Origin: Phycisphaerae bacterium
Lineage (GTDB): Bacteria; Planctomycetota; Phycisphaerae; Phycisphaerales; UBA1924
NCBI GenBank assembly: GCA_016794925.1
Contig: JAEUIW010000012.1
Coordinates: 50,636 to 114,635 of the forward strand
DNA length: 64,000 nt
Direction of reading: 5' to 3'
The first letter of the stretch is position 1. Each line of letters begins with the position of its first letter. This document shows, piece after piece, positions 19,224 through 28,092 of this stretch. Below the pieces are notes generated by a model that did no database searches, was not told the DNA's origin, and worked only from the letters and a program-made list of their open reading frames with translations. The position numbers and the translations under genes are program-made.

Positions 19224-21041
19224 TCACCGGGCGCTCTCGGCGGGCAGCGCGTCCCCGAGACCATCCAGCAACTCCGCGAGGTGGGCCTCATATCGCCTGT
19301 ACCGCGCGACCGACGAGTGGTAGATGGGCTTGCGCACCTGGTCCATGCTCGCGGTGTGGACAACGCGTTCCGACTCGTAGAAGCGGAGACAGCCCTCGTG
19401 CCAATCGAGGCCGCAGAACTCGAGCAGCCGGCGGGTCCAGCCTTCCTGGTCGCGCGTCAGTTCCTCGTACGGCAGTTCGAGCAGCGGGACGTCCGTCAGC
19501 GCCGCCGACCAGTGCTTCATCAGCCTGGCGTACTCGCGATACTCGAACGCGAGGTCGGCGAGTCTGTTCGCGTAGCGGTGCGCCTGGCTGAAGGCCGAGG
19601 TGTAGCAAGAGACGCACACGTCGGCCGGGTGCCGCGTGCAGTGGATCACCCGCGCGCCCGGAAATACCTGCCGGATGAGTCCAAGATGCCGGAAATTGTG
19701 AGGCATCTTGTCCGTGACGTGCCGCGCGGCGGGGTCGATTTCCCGGAGCCGATCCAGATGACGCCGGGCCATCTCATCGAGCTGAGCGGTCGTGAGCGAC
19801 AGTGCCGACTCAGGATAACGTTCGCCGCTCTGCACGAACCGCCGCGTGCCCAGGGCCAACTGGTCGACGTCCCGCAACTCGCCGCCCGCGGCCACGAGCG
19901 GGTGCGCGCCCAGAATCTGCTCGACCAGGCTGGTGCCGGATCGGGGCATCCCGACGATGAAGATCGGCAGCTCGGATCGGACGGACGCTCGGGGCATCCC
20001 CGGGACGCTCCAGAGCGAGTACACGCTCATGATCCGATCCGTGTACGCGCGCGCGTGCGTGCGGTCATACCGGGCGGGGAATTGCTCGTTCGCCTGACGG
20101 AATGCGCGGAAGGCGCCGTCAAAGTCCTTCTGCTCCTCGAGCATGCGGCCCAGGCTGAAATACAGCCCTGCCCGGGCTGGAGGACGGAATGTCTCGACGC
20201 GCGTGAGCGTGGTGTCGAGCAGGGCCCGGGCCTCCGATACCTTGCCGACGCGAGCGGCGATCCGCGCGTACGCGACCGTGAAGCTCGGGTGCCTTTCGGC
20301 ATCGGGCCGGTGTCGTTCGAGCAACTCCGCCGCCGCTTCGAACTCGCCGCGCTGCTCGAGAGTCTGGGCCAATCCGACGAGCGGGCCGATGCTCTCGGGC
20401 CGCAACTCAAGGGCGCGTTCGAACGACCGTTGCGCCCTCGCGACGTCGTTCACGAGTCGCAGGGCCGATCCCAGGTAATGGTGCGACTCAGAATGACCCG
20501 GGCGCGCATCGACCGATTGCGCCAGCGGCTCGATCGCTCGCAGCGGGAGTCCCATGTTCAGCAACGCGATGCCGAGCTGGAGCTTGATCTCCGGGTTGGC
20601 CGGGTCCAGTTTCGCAGCGGCTTGGAGGCTCCTCAGGGCTCCGTCCAGGTCGAAGGCTTCGTTCTGAGCCCGGCCCAGATGGAACAGAGCCGTGGCATTG
20701 CCCGGCAGCAACTCGGCGGCATGGGCGAGCGCCTTGACCGCCTCCTCCGCGCGGCCACCGGCCAGCAGGGCCAGCCCGTACTCCCCGATCAGGGCGGGGT
20801 CCTCGGGTCGAAGCCGCAGGGCGCGTACCAACATCTCCAGGGCCACGGGAACCTGACCTTTGGCGCGAACAACCATCGCCGCCAGACGCATCGCGTCCGT
20901 GTCATCCGGACGTTCCTTCAGTGCGGTCGCGGCTGCGGCTTGCGCCGCCGCGACGTCGCGACGAAAGAACGCCTCGAATCCGGCGCGCAACCGCGGATCC
21001 ATCGCGGGCGTGCGTGCATTGGATGGGGCGGGATCGGGCAT
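19224..21041 (-). CDS. TPR-sulfotransferase fusion protein 2
   Basis: A 605-residue tandem paralogue of the preceding gene. Residues 15-330 hold TPR-like repeats (RRDVAAAQAAAATALKERPD and later units). The sulfotransferase domain has the same PAPS motifs, [20 protein letters not shown] and RVIHCTRHPADVCVSCYT. The most conserved stretch between the two copies is near the C-terminus ([20 protein letters not shown] and [19 protein letters not shown]). The TPR halves have diverged more. No sulfate-activation or PAPS genes are nearby. The start is the ATG at 21041, or the ATG at 21002. It is divergent from a small membrane protein. Cytoplasmic; acceptor unknown. Confidence 0.88.
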   Translation of the reverse strand: MPDPAPSNARTPAMDPRLRAGFEAFFRRDVAAAQAAAATALKERPDDTDAMRLAAMVVRAKGQVPVALEMLVRALRLRPEDPALIGEYGLALLAGGRAEEAVKALAHAAELLPGNATALFHLGRAQNEAFDLDGALRSLQAAAKLDPANPEIKLQLGIALLNMGLPLRAIEPLAQSVDARPGHSESHHYLGSALRLVNDVARAQRSFERALELRPESIGPLVGLAQTLEQRGEFEAAAELLERHRPDAERHPSFTVAYARIAARVGKVSEARALLDTTLTRVETFRPPARAGLYFSLGRMLEEQKDFDGAFRAFRQANEQFPARYDRTHARAYTDRIMSVYSLWSVPGMPRASVRSELPIFIVGMPRSGTSLVEQILGAHPLVAAGGELRDVDQLALGTRRFVQSGERYPESALSLTTAQLDEMARRHLDRLREIDPAARHVTDKMPHNFRHLGLIRQVFPGARVIHCTRHPADVCVSCYTSAFSQAHRYANRLADLAFEYREYARLMKHWSAALTDVPLLELPYEELTRDQEGWTRRLLEFCGLDWHEGCLRFYESERVVHTASMDQVRKPIYHSSVARYRRYEAHLAELLDGLGDALPAESAR

Positions 21042-21147
21042 TCGGTTCGGCTCCCGGGTGCGGGATCAGATGGTACGGCATCGACCCGAGAGGACTCGGT
21101 GTTGAGCCCAACCGCCCCGAGCACGGCGGGCGGAATAGGCTGGACCG

Positions 21148-21519
21148 ATGGACGGTGCCGATCTCAATGCCGATCGAATCCACGCGCCCGCCGCGCTCTC
21201 CGCCGCCCGAATTCTGGGCGTCGCCGCGGCGTTGCCGACCGCGGCCTATCTGCTGGGCCTGGTCGGTTCCTCGCTGTGGAGCCGCCCGGGGGGCTACCTC
21301 ATGCTCGCATGGCCGCTGGCGACGGTGGGCGGCGTCGCCTGGGGCGCGAGCCGGTTGCTTGATCGGTTGTTCCGAACCCGTTGGCCGACGCCGATCCTGT
21401 TCGCGCTCGCCGGGGCGTTCGTGATTGCGTGCTTCACCTTGCAGGTCGCTCTGGTCGCCATCCTGCCACCGAGAGGCTTCGAAGCCGGTTCACCGCCGGC
21501 GCACGCCGAGCCTCGCTAG
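21148..21519 (+). CDS. Small membrane protein (123 aa)
   Basis: Three hydrophobic segments are visible: residues about 20-42 (RILGVAAALPTAAYLLGLVG), 50-68 (YLMLAWPLATVGGVAWGA) and 82-106 (ILFALAGAFVIACFTLQVAL). The short N-terminus is polar and the C-terminus is proline-rich. No known family is recognised. Its stop codon overlaps that of the convergent secreted-protein gene (21517-21519 against 21516-21518), so the two transcripts share their 3' ends. Inner-membrane location is likely; function unknown. Confidence 0.6.
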   Translation: MDGADLNADRIHAPAALSAARILGVAAALPTAAYLLGLVGSSLWSRPGGYLMLAWPLATVGGVAWGASRLLDRLFRTRWPTPILFALAGAFVIACFTLQVALVAILPPRGFEAGSPPAHAEPR

Positions 21520-23324
21520 TCCTTTCGAGCTTTGAGCATCACGAGCTTACCCCGATAACCCCCGGGCGTGGCGGCAAGGTCCGCCGTGGCATCGCCGATG
21601 TGGCCAAGCAGGAGCTCGATCGGAGGTAACGCGCTCATCCACTTCGGCGGCGGCTGCGAGGTCTCGCTATCCGATTCATCCGGCTCAAGCTCCGCCTCCG
21701 CGGCCATCATCGATCTGGAGAGCACCTCATAGTTCGCCGCCGACCAGTAGAGATGCTCCAGCGTCTGGCGCGTGTCGCTGTACGAGAAGAGCACCCCTTC
21801 CCCGGCCATGTGCGCGGCGGCGCGAACGTACCTCACTTCGGAGGACAACCGCGGCGTGCCGGGCCGACCGGAGCGCCGCATGGCGTTCTCGATGTCCCGG
21901 GCGGGCGCGAGGAACGCGGTATCGAATCCGAGTCCCAGCGCGAAATTCACCGGCAGCGTCGCCACTTCGTGGATGGTGTTCCCTTCGAAGTCCCTCGGCT
22001 TGGCGCCGATCTGCGGGCCGAAGAGCGCCAGCAACTGCGTGAGCGGCCCGGTGTCGGAGAGCCGGATTCCGAGTATCGTGCGCGTGCTGTCGAGAGAGAA
22101 CGGTCGCTCGCTCTCGGTGGCGTAGGTCACCTCGGGGCCGGCCGACTTCAGCAGCGGGCCGAGGACCTGCTCGAAGCCGGCGAGCTGCTGCTCCGCGCGG
22201 CCGGCCTCGTCCGGCGACAGAGAACCACGGGCGAGCGCGCGCGCAACCTCGACCATGCGATCGAAACGGACGCGGAGCATCAGCACGCCGTCCGCGTCGG
22301 CCCCGACGAACGCGGGGGGATCCGGCCGAGCCCCCGACTCATCGAGCAAGCGGAACAGACCGCGCTTTTCCGGCACGTTCGCCTCGACAGTGATGCGGGC
22401 CACCTCGTCATCGCCCCCCAGGAACAGGCCCAACGAGACCGTTCGTACCTGCGTGATCCCCAGCGCATCGACCAGTCCCGCGGCGGCGGCGGCCGAGCCC
22501 TTCAATGCTCCACGACTCGCATCGGCGTTGATGGCTTCGGCGGTCGCCGCCAGGACCGCCGTGGGCAGCAGGACGGCGTGGATCAGCGCGCCGGGGTGAG
22601 CATTCACCGCTGACTCGTACTCCGCTCGCTCTCCCACGCACGCGATCCGCTCCCCCTTCAAGCGGTCGATCGCGGCATCGAGCGAGGAAGGGTCATTCGA
22701 GGCGAGCATCACGGAGCCCACGAACGCAAAGGCAATCGGGGGCGGAAGATCGGTATCGGCCCCGCCCGATCGCGTTGGCGTGAGCGTTCGGACCTCGACC
22801 CCATTGTGTTCACGATCATCAAAGGTCAGGAGTTTCTGCCGGGCGGCTCGGTCGGAGAGTCGCTCCGCCAGTTCGCGCATCCGATCGCCTTCCGTGCCGA
22901 AGTCCGCGAGCACAACCGATCGGACCGAACTGCCGCGGGCGCCGGGCGTGCGGGGCGCAAGGTGCAGCGACATGCCCGCCGGTCCCTGTGGGGGCGCCAG
23001 GTCCGCCCACTTCAGACCGTCCGCCTTGAGCCACTCCTCGACGAGGCCGCGCGACCCGGTCAACTCGGCGGCGCCCAGCCGACTCTCTTCGAGCATGGAA
23101 ACCACAAACGTGCGTACGGACGGCTCGGCGGCGAGCGCGCCGAGGTCGCTCTCCTCGAACGCCCGCCGCAGCGTCGCCCAGTCATCGACCGCGAGAACAA
23201 GATACGAATCCGGCGGGGACACGTCGGCGATTCCGATGGGCGGCCCCGCCCGCGTCAGAGCGGTCGTGAGCGAGATCCACGCACAAAGCAGAACAACCCC
23301 CGCGCCCGCACGTCCGTATCGCAT
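21516..23324 (-). CDS. Hypothetical exported protein (602 aa)
   Basis: The ATG at 23324 follows GGAG at a six-base spacing and gives a signal peptide (MRYGRAGAGVVLLCAWISLT). The mature part begins ADVSPPDSYLVLAVDDWATL, a motif seen in large planctomycete hypothetical proteins resembling DUF3352. It is an alpha/beta protein with short paired repeats such as GDEVARITVEA-like strands and AFVGSVMLASNDPSSLDAAI. The C-terminal region is acidic. No catalytic motif is visible. Immediately upstream on the same strand is an HtrA-type protease gene, 106 bp away, so both may act in the periplasm. The family assignment is tentative. Confidence 0.65.
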   Translation of the reverse strand: MRYGRAGAGVVLLCAWISLTTALTRAGPPIGIADVSPPDSYLVLAVDDWATLRRAFEESDLGALAAEPSVRTFVVSMLEESRLGAAELTGSRGLVEEWLKADGLKWADLAPPQGPAGMSLHLAPRTPGARGSSVRSVVLADFGTEGDRMRELAERLSDRAARQKLLTFDDREHNGVEVRTLTPTRSGGADTDLPPPIAFAFVGSVMLASNDPSSLDAAIDRLKGERIACVGERAEYESAVNAHPGALIHAVLLPTAVLAATAEAINADASRGALKGSAAAAAGLVDALGITQVRTVSLGLFLGGDDEVARITVEANVPEKRGLFRLLDESGARPDPPAFVGADADGVLMLRVRFDRMVEVARALARGSLSPDEAGRAEQQLAGFEQVLGPLLKSAGPEVTYATESERPFSLDSTRTILGIRLSDTGPLTQLLALFGPQIGAKPRDFEGNTIHEVATLPVNFALGLGFDTAFLAPARDIENAMRRSGRPGTPRLSSEVRYVRAAAHMAGEGVLFSYSDTRQTLEHLYWSAANYEVLSRSMMAAEAELEPDESDSETSQPPPKWMSALPPIELLLGHIGDATADLAATPGGYRGKLVMLKARKD

Positions 23325-23430
23325 GACAATCTCCATGAGCGCGAGACGCCGCCGCGGGTCAGTGAACTCGTCCGGGAGGGTCGCGGCGATGCACCCGCGG
23401 ACGGAACGAGCGCGGCCCGATGGCGGGAAC

Positions 23431-24456
23431 TCAGCCTCCCGAAGTCCCATCGTCGAGCGCCGTGGGCTTCGCGAAGTTCTGCCGAGGCGGCGGTGTGTTG
23501 TACGAGTGGCCCGAGTTGGGGTTGTTCTTGTCGTACGCGAACGCGTCACGGTTGCGGATGAAGTCGCGGACGTACCGAGCCGGGATCGCGAAGCCGATGC
23601 CCTCGCCCAGCGGGATCTTCATATTCGCCACGCCGATCACCTCGCCCTTGTCGTTGAACAGCGGCCCGCCGGAGTTCCCCGGGTTGATCTGCGCGGTTGT
23701 CTGGATGTAGGTCATCCCTTCGAAGTTCCGCAGCGTGGTGGCGATCACGCCGCGCGACAGCGTCCGCTCCAGGCCCAGCGGCGCGCCGATGGCGAAGACA
23801 TCCTGCCCCGCGGCGAGATCGTCGATCCCCTGCACGTACACGAACGGAAACGGCCTTGACTCTGGGTCCTTCATCTTGACGAGGGCGAGGTCAACGTGGT
23901 TGTTGACGGCGATGATCTCGACGTTCTCCAGGATCCGCCGCCGCATCTCGTTCTCGTCCTGCTCGAAGACCGTGCACTTCAGACGCGTCTCGCCCTGGAT
24001 CACGTGCGCGTTGGTCACGGCGTACCCGTCGGGATGGATGATGAAGCCCGAGCCCAGCCCGGAGGGGGTCGACACCATGACGACCGCGGGGCCGTACCGC
24101 TTCGCCAGCTCCTTGGGCGTGCGCTCGGGCAGGTTCGAGGCTACCGAGAACAGGTCTTCTCGCTTCGCCGCGGCGGGCTCGCCCGGCGTGGCTCGCTCGA
24201 TCGAATCCACTCGTGTGCGGGGCACTTCCACGACCGTGTAGCCGAGGTCCAGCCAGATGCTCTCCGTCGTCTCTTTTAGAATCGGCGCAACAATGACACG
24301 ACCGTCGGAGAGCCGCACCGTGTCGCCCGAAAGCGGCGCGGGCCTTGCCGCCGAAACGGGAGCGGCCGCCGGCTCCGCCTCACCCGGCGGCGCGGGCTCG
24401 GCCGCCGGCAGCGGAGCAAGGATGGTCACGCACACGAGCGGAAAGGACTTGAACAT
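23431..24456 (-). CDS. HtrA/DegP-type serine protease without a PDZ domain
   Basis: A 341-residue exported S1C protease. GGAGG six bases upstream sets the ATG at 24456, giving a signal sequence MFKSFPLVCVTILAPLPAA. Residues 40-95 look like a small beta-rich domain (LSGDTVRLSDGRVIVAP). The trypsin-like domain covers residues 120-320, with the triad His-151 (VTNAHVIQGE), Asp-189 (VDLALVKM) and Ser-262 (NPGNSGGPLFND). The chain ends shortly after the catalytic domain, so the usual one or two PDZ domains are missing. Such proteases degrade or sense misfolded periplasmic proteins. It is encoded upstream of a secreted hypothetical protein on the same strand and is divergent from an FG-GAP gene. Confidence 0.9.
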   Translation of the reverse strand: MFKSFPLVCVTILAPLPAAEPAPPGEAEPAAAPVSAARPAPLSGDTVRLSDGRVIVAPILKETTESIWLDLGYTVVEVPRTRVDSIERATPGEPAAAKREDLFSVASNLPERTPKELAKRYGPAVVMVSTPSGLGSGFIIHPDGYAVTNAHVIQGETRLKCTVFEQDENEMRRRILENVEIIAVNNHVDLALVKMKDPESRPFPFVYVQGIDDLAAGQDVFAIGAPLGLERTLSRGVIATTLRNFEGMTYIQTTAQINPGNSGGPLFNDKGEVIGVANMKIPLGEGIGFAIPARYVRDFIRNRDAFAYDKNNPNSGHSYNTPPPRQNFAKPTALDDGTSGG

Positions 24457-24601
24457 CCGCAGCCTCCGTGATGGCGAGAATCGGCAGAAACCCCCGGCAG
24501 TATACTCGCGAGTGCGCACGGGAACGTCCGATTCGAAGGGCGGCTAGCATGGTCGCCCGATGGGCCGCTGCGCGGGCGTGCGCCGGAACAGGAGCCGATT
24601 G

Positions 24602-26974
24602 ATGCAACGGACGCAACCCAGGGTCGGACTCGCGTGGACGCTCCGAGCGGGATTGGCTCTGGCGGCGGCGCCCGGTCTTGTCGGAGCCCAGAGCGCGGAC
24701 AACCTCTCGCCGTACTTCGGGTTTGACGCGCCCCGAACGATCATCGCGGACGAGAACTGCGGCCCTTTGGTTGTTGCCGATTTCAACGGCGACGGTCGTC
24801 CCGACATTGCCCTCGTCAACAACGCGAAGAGCCGCATCGAGCTGCACCTGTTGCGAGCGGCCGTGCGCACCGAGACCGAGATCGAGCGTGATCAAAAAGC
24901 CAACACCATTCCCCCGAGCCCCTGGTACGACCGGCAGGACATCAGTGTCGCCCACCGGGTGATCGCGTTGCGGGCCCGCGACGTCAACGAAGACGGCAAG
25001 CTCGATCTGGTGTACGCCGGGACCGGCCCCGACGAGATCGTCGTGCTGTTCCAGGAGAATCCCGGCAAGTTCAACGTCGCTTCGCGGAAGCGCGTTCGCG
25101 GTCTGGCGGCTCGGCAGGGCGGGTTTCGGCTTGCCGACCTGATCGGTGATGTGGCGCCCGAGGTGGTGGCCATTTGCCAGGACCGGGTCAACGTCTTCCC
25201 CCTCTTCAAGTCCGGGCAGCTCGGCGACCCCGTCTCCGTGGCGATCGGTGAGAAGCTCGCCGCGATGTTCGTCGAGGACTACAACGGCGATGGGCTGCTG
25301 GACCTGCTCACGGTCGCTCCCGACGACGCGATGCCGGTGCGCATCGCGCTGCAGCGCGATGAAGGGCGGGCCAAGGGAAAGGACGGCGGCCTCGCCGCCG
25401 AGCTCAGGTTCGAGATGCCCGGGCTTCGAGAGGTCGAGCCCGTTCGGTTTCCCGGTCGCAAGGCCGCGTCGATCGGCGTGATCGAGCGCGCCAGCCGCCG
25501 AATGGTGTTCTACGACCTGGCGGCCAAGCCCGTCGAGCCATCGCTGGGCGACCGCGAGGTCCAGGCCGAGGTCCATGATTTTTCCGACGGGACCGTGAAA
25601 GACCGTTCCGTCGTGGTGGCCGACCTGGACGGCGACGGCCTGCCGGACATGCTCGCGACCGACTCCAAGGCCAACAGCATCGCGTTCTACCGGCAGCGAC
25701 GCGGCATCGGCCTGGGCCGCGCCGAGTCGTTCAGCGCGTTCAAGGAGCCCAAGTCCATCGCGGTGGGACGCTGGGGCGCGGATGGCAACGCCGCTGCGGC
25801 CGCTGTCTTCGTCCTCTCCGAGCAGGAGAAGGCGGTGGGGGTCTCCGCGTACGACCCGGGAACCGGTCGGCTGGCGTTTCCCACGCCCATCTCGCTCAAG
25901 ACCGCGGGCGCGGCTCCCGTCGCGATGGGGTACGTCGAGATCGACGGCATGGGCACGCTCGCCGTGGTGGTCAAGCAGAAACGGGACCACACCATCGAGC
26001 TCCATCGGCCCGCGGGGGGCGGCGGCACCGAGGCCACGACCGTCTCGCTCGCCAACGTCTCCCGCCCCCCGCAGTCCATGCTGGCGTGCGACGCCGACCA
26101 CGACGGCTTTTCCGACCTGCTGCTGTTCACACCGGGCGAGCCGATGGTGATGGTGCGGGGCAGCCAGGAGAAGGGCAAGGGCAACCCGGGCACCGTGCTG
26201 ACGGACAAGGAGATGCCCCAATTCGGGCTGGTGCAGGCGGCGGGCCCGGACAATACGGCACTCCTTGACGCGGACGGCGACGGTAAGCCCGAGCTGCTCA
26301 TCGCGGAGAAGAACTTCGTCCGAGCGTGCGTGTATGACACGGCCAAGGGCTGGCGCGTCGTCGACCAGATCACCATCCAGGACGTCGGGACCGAGCTTGT
26401 CGGGCTCGCGGTCGAAGGCGCCGAGGCGAAGATCTACGCCGCCGACAAGGGCAACGAACGCGTCTTGGTGCTGGGGCGAGCGCAGGGCAAATGGGGCGTG
26501 GTGCAGCGGCTCCGGTTGCTGGGTTTCACTCCCGGCCCGCTCTTCGCCGGCGCGTTCGCCGGGAACGAGCAGCCCAGCCTGCTCTGCGTCAGCCCCGGCG
26601 GCTTCGGCCTGGTGCGGCTCGGCGGCGAGCGCTTCGCCCTCGATTCGTTCGCGGCGTGGCGGAACGACGCTAAGGACCGGCAGGAGCACGACATCGAGTT
26701 CGGCGATCTCAACTCAGATGGGCACCCCGACCTGTGCGTGCTCGACGCCGGCGAGCAGATGTGCGAGATCTTCACGTTCTCGACCATGCGGAAGCTGTTT
26801 CTCGCGACCGAGTTCAAGGTGTTCGAGACCCGCATGTTCCAGGGCGGCGACAGCCGCGAACTCGAACCGCGCGGGTGCTCCATCGGTGATGCCACCGGCG
26901 ACGGCGCCGACGACGTCATCCTCGTGGTCCACAATCGCGTCATGATCTACCCCCAGATGACCAAGGCCAGATGA
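24602..26974 (+). CDS. Secreted FG-GAP/VCBS repeat protein (790 aa)
   Basis: AGGAG seven bases ahead sets the ATG at 24602; a signal peptide runs to LVGAQS (residues 1-27). The mature protein is a chain of calcium-binding FG-GAP/VCBS repeats, with loops DFNGDGRPDIAL, DVNEDGKLDLVY, DYNGDGLLDLLT, DLDGDGLPDMLA, DADGDGKPELLI, DLNSDGHPDLCV and DATGDGADDVIL. This suggests one or two beta-propellers. Unlike the gene at 14078 it has no dockerin-like tail. An extracellular binding or scaffold role is likely; ligand unknown. It is divergent from the HtrA-type protease. Confidence 0.85.
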   Translation: MQRTQPRVGLAWTLRAGLALAAAPGLVGAQSADNLSPYFGFDAPRTIIADENCGPLVVADFNGDGRPDIALVNNAKSRIELHLLRAAVRTETEIERDQKANTIPPSPWYDRQDISVAHRVIALRARDVNEDGKLDLVYAGTGPDEIVVLFQENPGKFNVASRKRVRGLAARQGGFRLADLIGDVAPEVVAICQDRVNVFPLFKSGQLGDPVSVAIGEKLAAMFVEDYNGDGLLDLLTVAPDDAMPVRIALQRDEGRAKGKDGGLAAELRFEMPGLREVEPVRFPGRKAASIGVIERASRRMVFYDLAAKPVEPSLGDREVQAEVHDFSDGTVKDRSVVVADLDGDGLPDMLATDSKANSIAFYRQRRGIGLGRAESFSAFKEPKSIAVGRWGADGNAAAAAVFVLSEQEKAVGVSAYDPGTGRLAFPTPISLKTAGAAPVAMGYVEIDGMGTLAVVVKQKRDHTIELHRPAGGGGTEATTVSLANVSRPPQSMLACDADHDGFSDLLLFTPGEPMVMVRGSQEKGKGNPGTVLTDKEMPQFGLVQAAGPDNTALLDADGDGKPELLIAEKNFVRACVYDTAKGWRVVDQITIQDVGTELVGLAVEGAEAKIYAADKGNERVLVLGRAQGKWGVVQRLRLLGFTPGPLFAGAFAGNEQPSLLCVSPGGFGLVRLGGERFALDSFAAWRNDAKDRQEHDIEFGDLNSDGHPDLCVLDAGEQMCEIFTFSTMRKLFLATEFKVFETRMFQGGDSRELEPRGCSIGDATGDGADDVILVVHNRVMIYPQMTKAR

Positions 26975-27194
26975 GCCGGCGGCGACGCCCGGTTGGTCAG
27001 CGGACGGCCCGCTCCGCAATTCGCGCGCGGTCGGAATCCCGAACGCGGCGGTTCATTTCACGGGATGGAGCGCCGATCACGGTGCGCGTGGGCGCACGTT
27101 CGGGACAGATTGTTCCGTCCGGACGCCACGATCGCACGCGGAGCTACCATCGCCCCCGAGGCGGGATCGGGGCGGCGAGTCCAGAGGTGACGGC

Positions 27195-27833
27195 ATGACA
27201 GGCCTGACGCGAGGATGGCGGCTGAGCGTGCTGGGGATCGGCGTGGCCCTGTTGGTTTCCGCGGCGGTCGGATTCGTCATCGGCCTTGGCAACCGCGACG
27301 GAATCGCCTGGTTCTTTGTCAGCTTTGAGGCCGTGGCGGCTCTCGGCGGCGCCGTGGCGCTGCTGACGGGACTGGGCCGATTCCAGGAATCCCCCGCCTG
27401 GGCGCTCGCATGCTCGGTCGTGGCTCTGGTCGCGGCGGCGGTCCTCGGGTACGTCGCCTCCGGGACCGAACGTCGGCTGATGGGCGTGCCCGTCGTCCCG
27501 CTGAGCGCGCTTCGCGTGTGCGCGGCGGGCGTGCTCGGTCTGGCGGCCTGCTCCTGGTTGATCGCGCCGGGTGGACGTGGTGCGTGGAGACGGTTCTTTA
27601 TCGGGCTGGTCCTCCTGGCCCCTTTTCCGGTGCTGGCGTACGCCCTGGCACGAGGAGGCTTGCTGGGTTGGATTTTGCGACAATCGGGGGGAGCCCGGAT
27701 CGGGTTGCTGGTGGCGGGCGTGGCGGTGCTCTTGCCGGCCCTCGCGATGGGTGTGCAACTGGTCGCGGACGCGTGCGCGAGCCGGAGCAAGCGTCAACCC
27801 GGCGGGCTTGCCGGGGGAGGGAGCGGGAATTGA
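27195..27833 (+). CDS. Membrane protein with about six helices (212 aa)
   Basis: GAGG seven bases ahead supports the ATG at 27195. Hydrophobic segments are visible at about residues 10-30 ([20 protein letters not shown]), 38-60, 68-86, 100-122, 135-155 and 165-187. Loops are short and the C-terminus is basic and glycine-rich. No family is recognised. Its 3' end overlaps that of the convergent ribbon-helix-helix gene by about 40 bp. Inner-membrane location is likely; function unknown. Confidence 0.6.
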   Translation: MTGLTRGWRLSVLGIGVALLVSAAVGFVIGLGNRDGIAWFFVSFEAVAALGGAVALLTGLGRFQESPAWALACSVVALVAAAVLGYVASGTERRLMGVPVVPLSALRVCAAGVLGLAACSWLIAPGGRGAWRRFFIGLVLLAPFPVLAYALARGGLLGWILRQSGGARIGLLVAGVAVLLPALAMGVQLVADACASRSKRQPGGLAGGGSGN

Positions 27834-28024
27834 GAGTGGCCCGGTTGGTCTTCCGTCGGTGGTTGCGCTGACTCATGGGGTCGCTCGCGACGGAGGACCG
27901 CGTCGCGCAGGATCCACTCGATTTGGGCGTTGATGGAGCGCAGGTCGTCCGCCGCCCAGCGGCTGAGGGACGCCCAAAGGGAGGGGCTGATTCGCAACGG
28001 GATGGCCTTGCGATCGTCGGACAT
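27794..28024 (-). CDS. Arc-like ribbon-helix-helix DNA-binding protein (76 aa)
   Basis: The ATG at 28024 gives a 76-residue protein opening [20 protein letters not shown], followed by [23 protein letters not shown]. This is the Arc/MetJ ribbon-helix-helix pattern: a short N-terminal beta strand (PLRIS) and two helices over residues 10-45. The C-terminal 30 residues are proline-rich and probably disordered. Proteins of this type bind short operator repeats as dimers of dimers. It lies 68 bp downstream of the SPFH gene on the same strand, a pairing seen repeatedly in bacteria. It probably represses its own operon through the GATATC repeats upstream. The gap contains two G-runs on the plus strand. 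Confidence 0.8.
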   Translation of the reverse strand: MSDDRKAIPLRISPSLWASLSRWAADDLRSINAQIEWILRDAVLRRERPHESAQPPTEDQPGHSQFPLPPPASPPG

Positions 28025-28062
28025 GGTCACGGTGGCGGGTGGGTGCGGCGCTGGTCGAAGGT

Positions 28063-28080
28063 GGGGGGGAGGCGGGGGGG
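28063..28080 (+). repeat. G-run pair between SPFH and ribbon-helix-helix genes
   Basis: Two runs of seven G (28063-28069 and 28074-28080) separated by AGGC lie between the SPFH stop (28093) and the downstream ATG (28024). Further G-runs at 28031-28044 extend the tract. It is on the template strand of both genes and might lower downstream transcription. Confidence 0.4.
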
Positions 28081-28092
28081 CGCGTCTCAAGG

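Noticed and set aside
24380..26689. Minus-strand open frame of about 770 codons
   Set aside because: Antisense to the FG-GAP gene; it shows no signal, motif or ribosome site, and overlaps the HtrA gene start.
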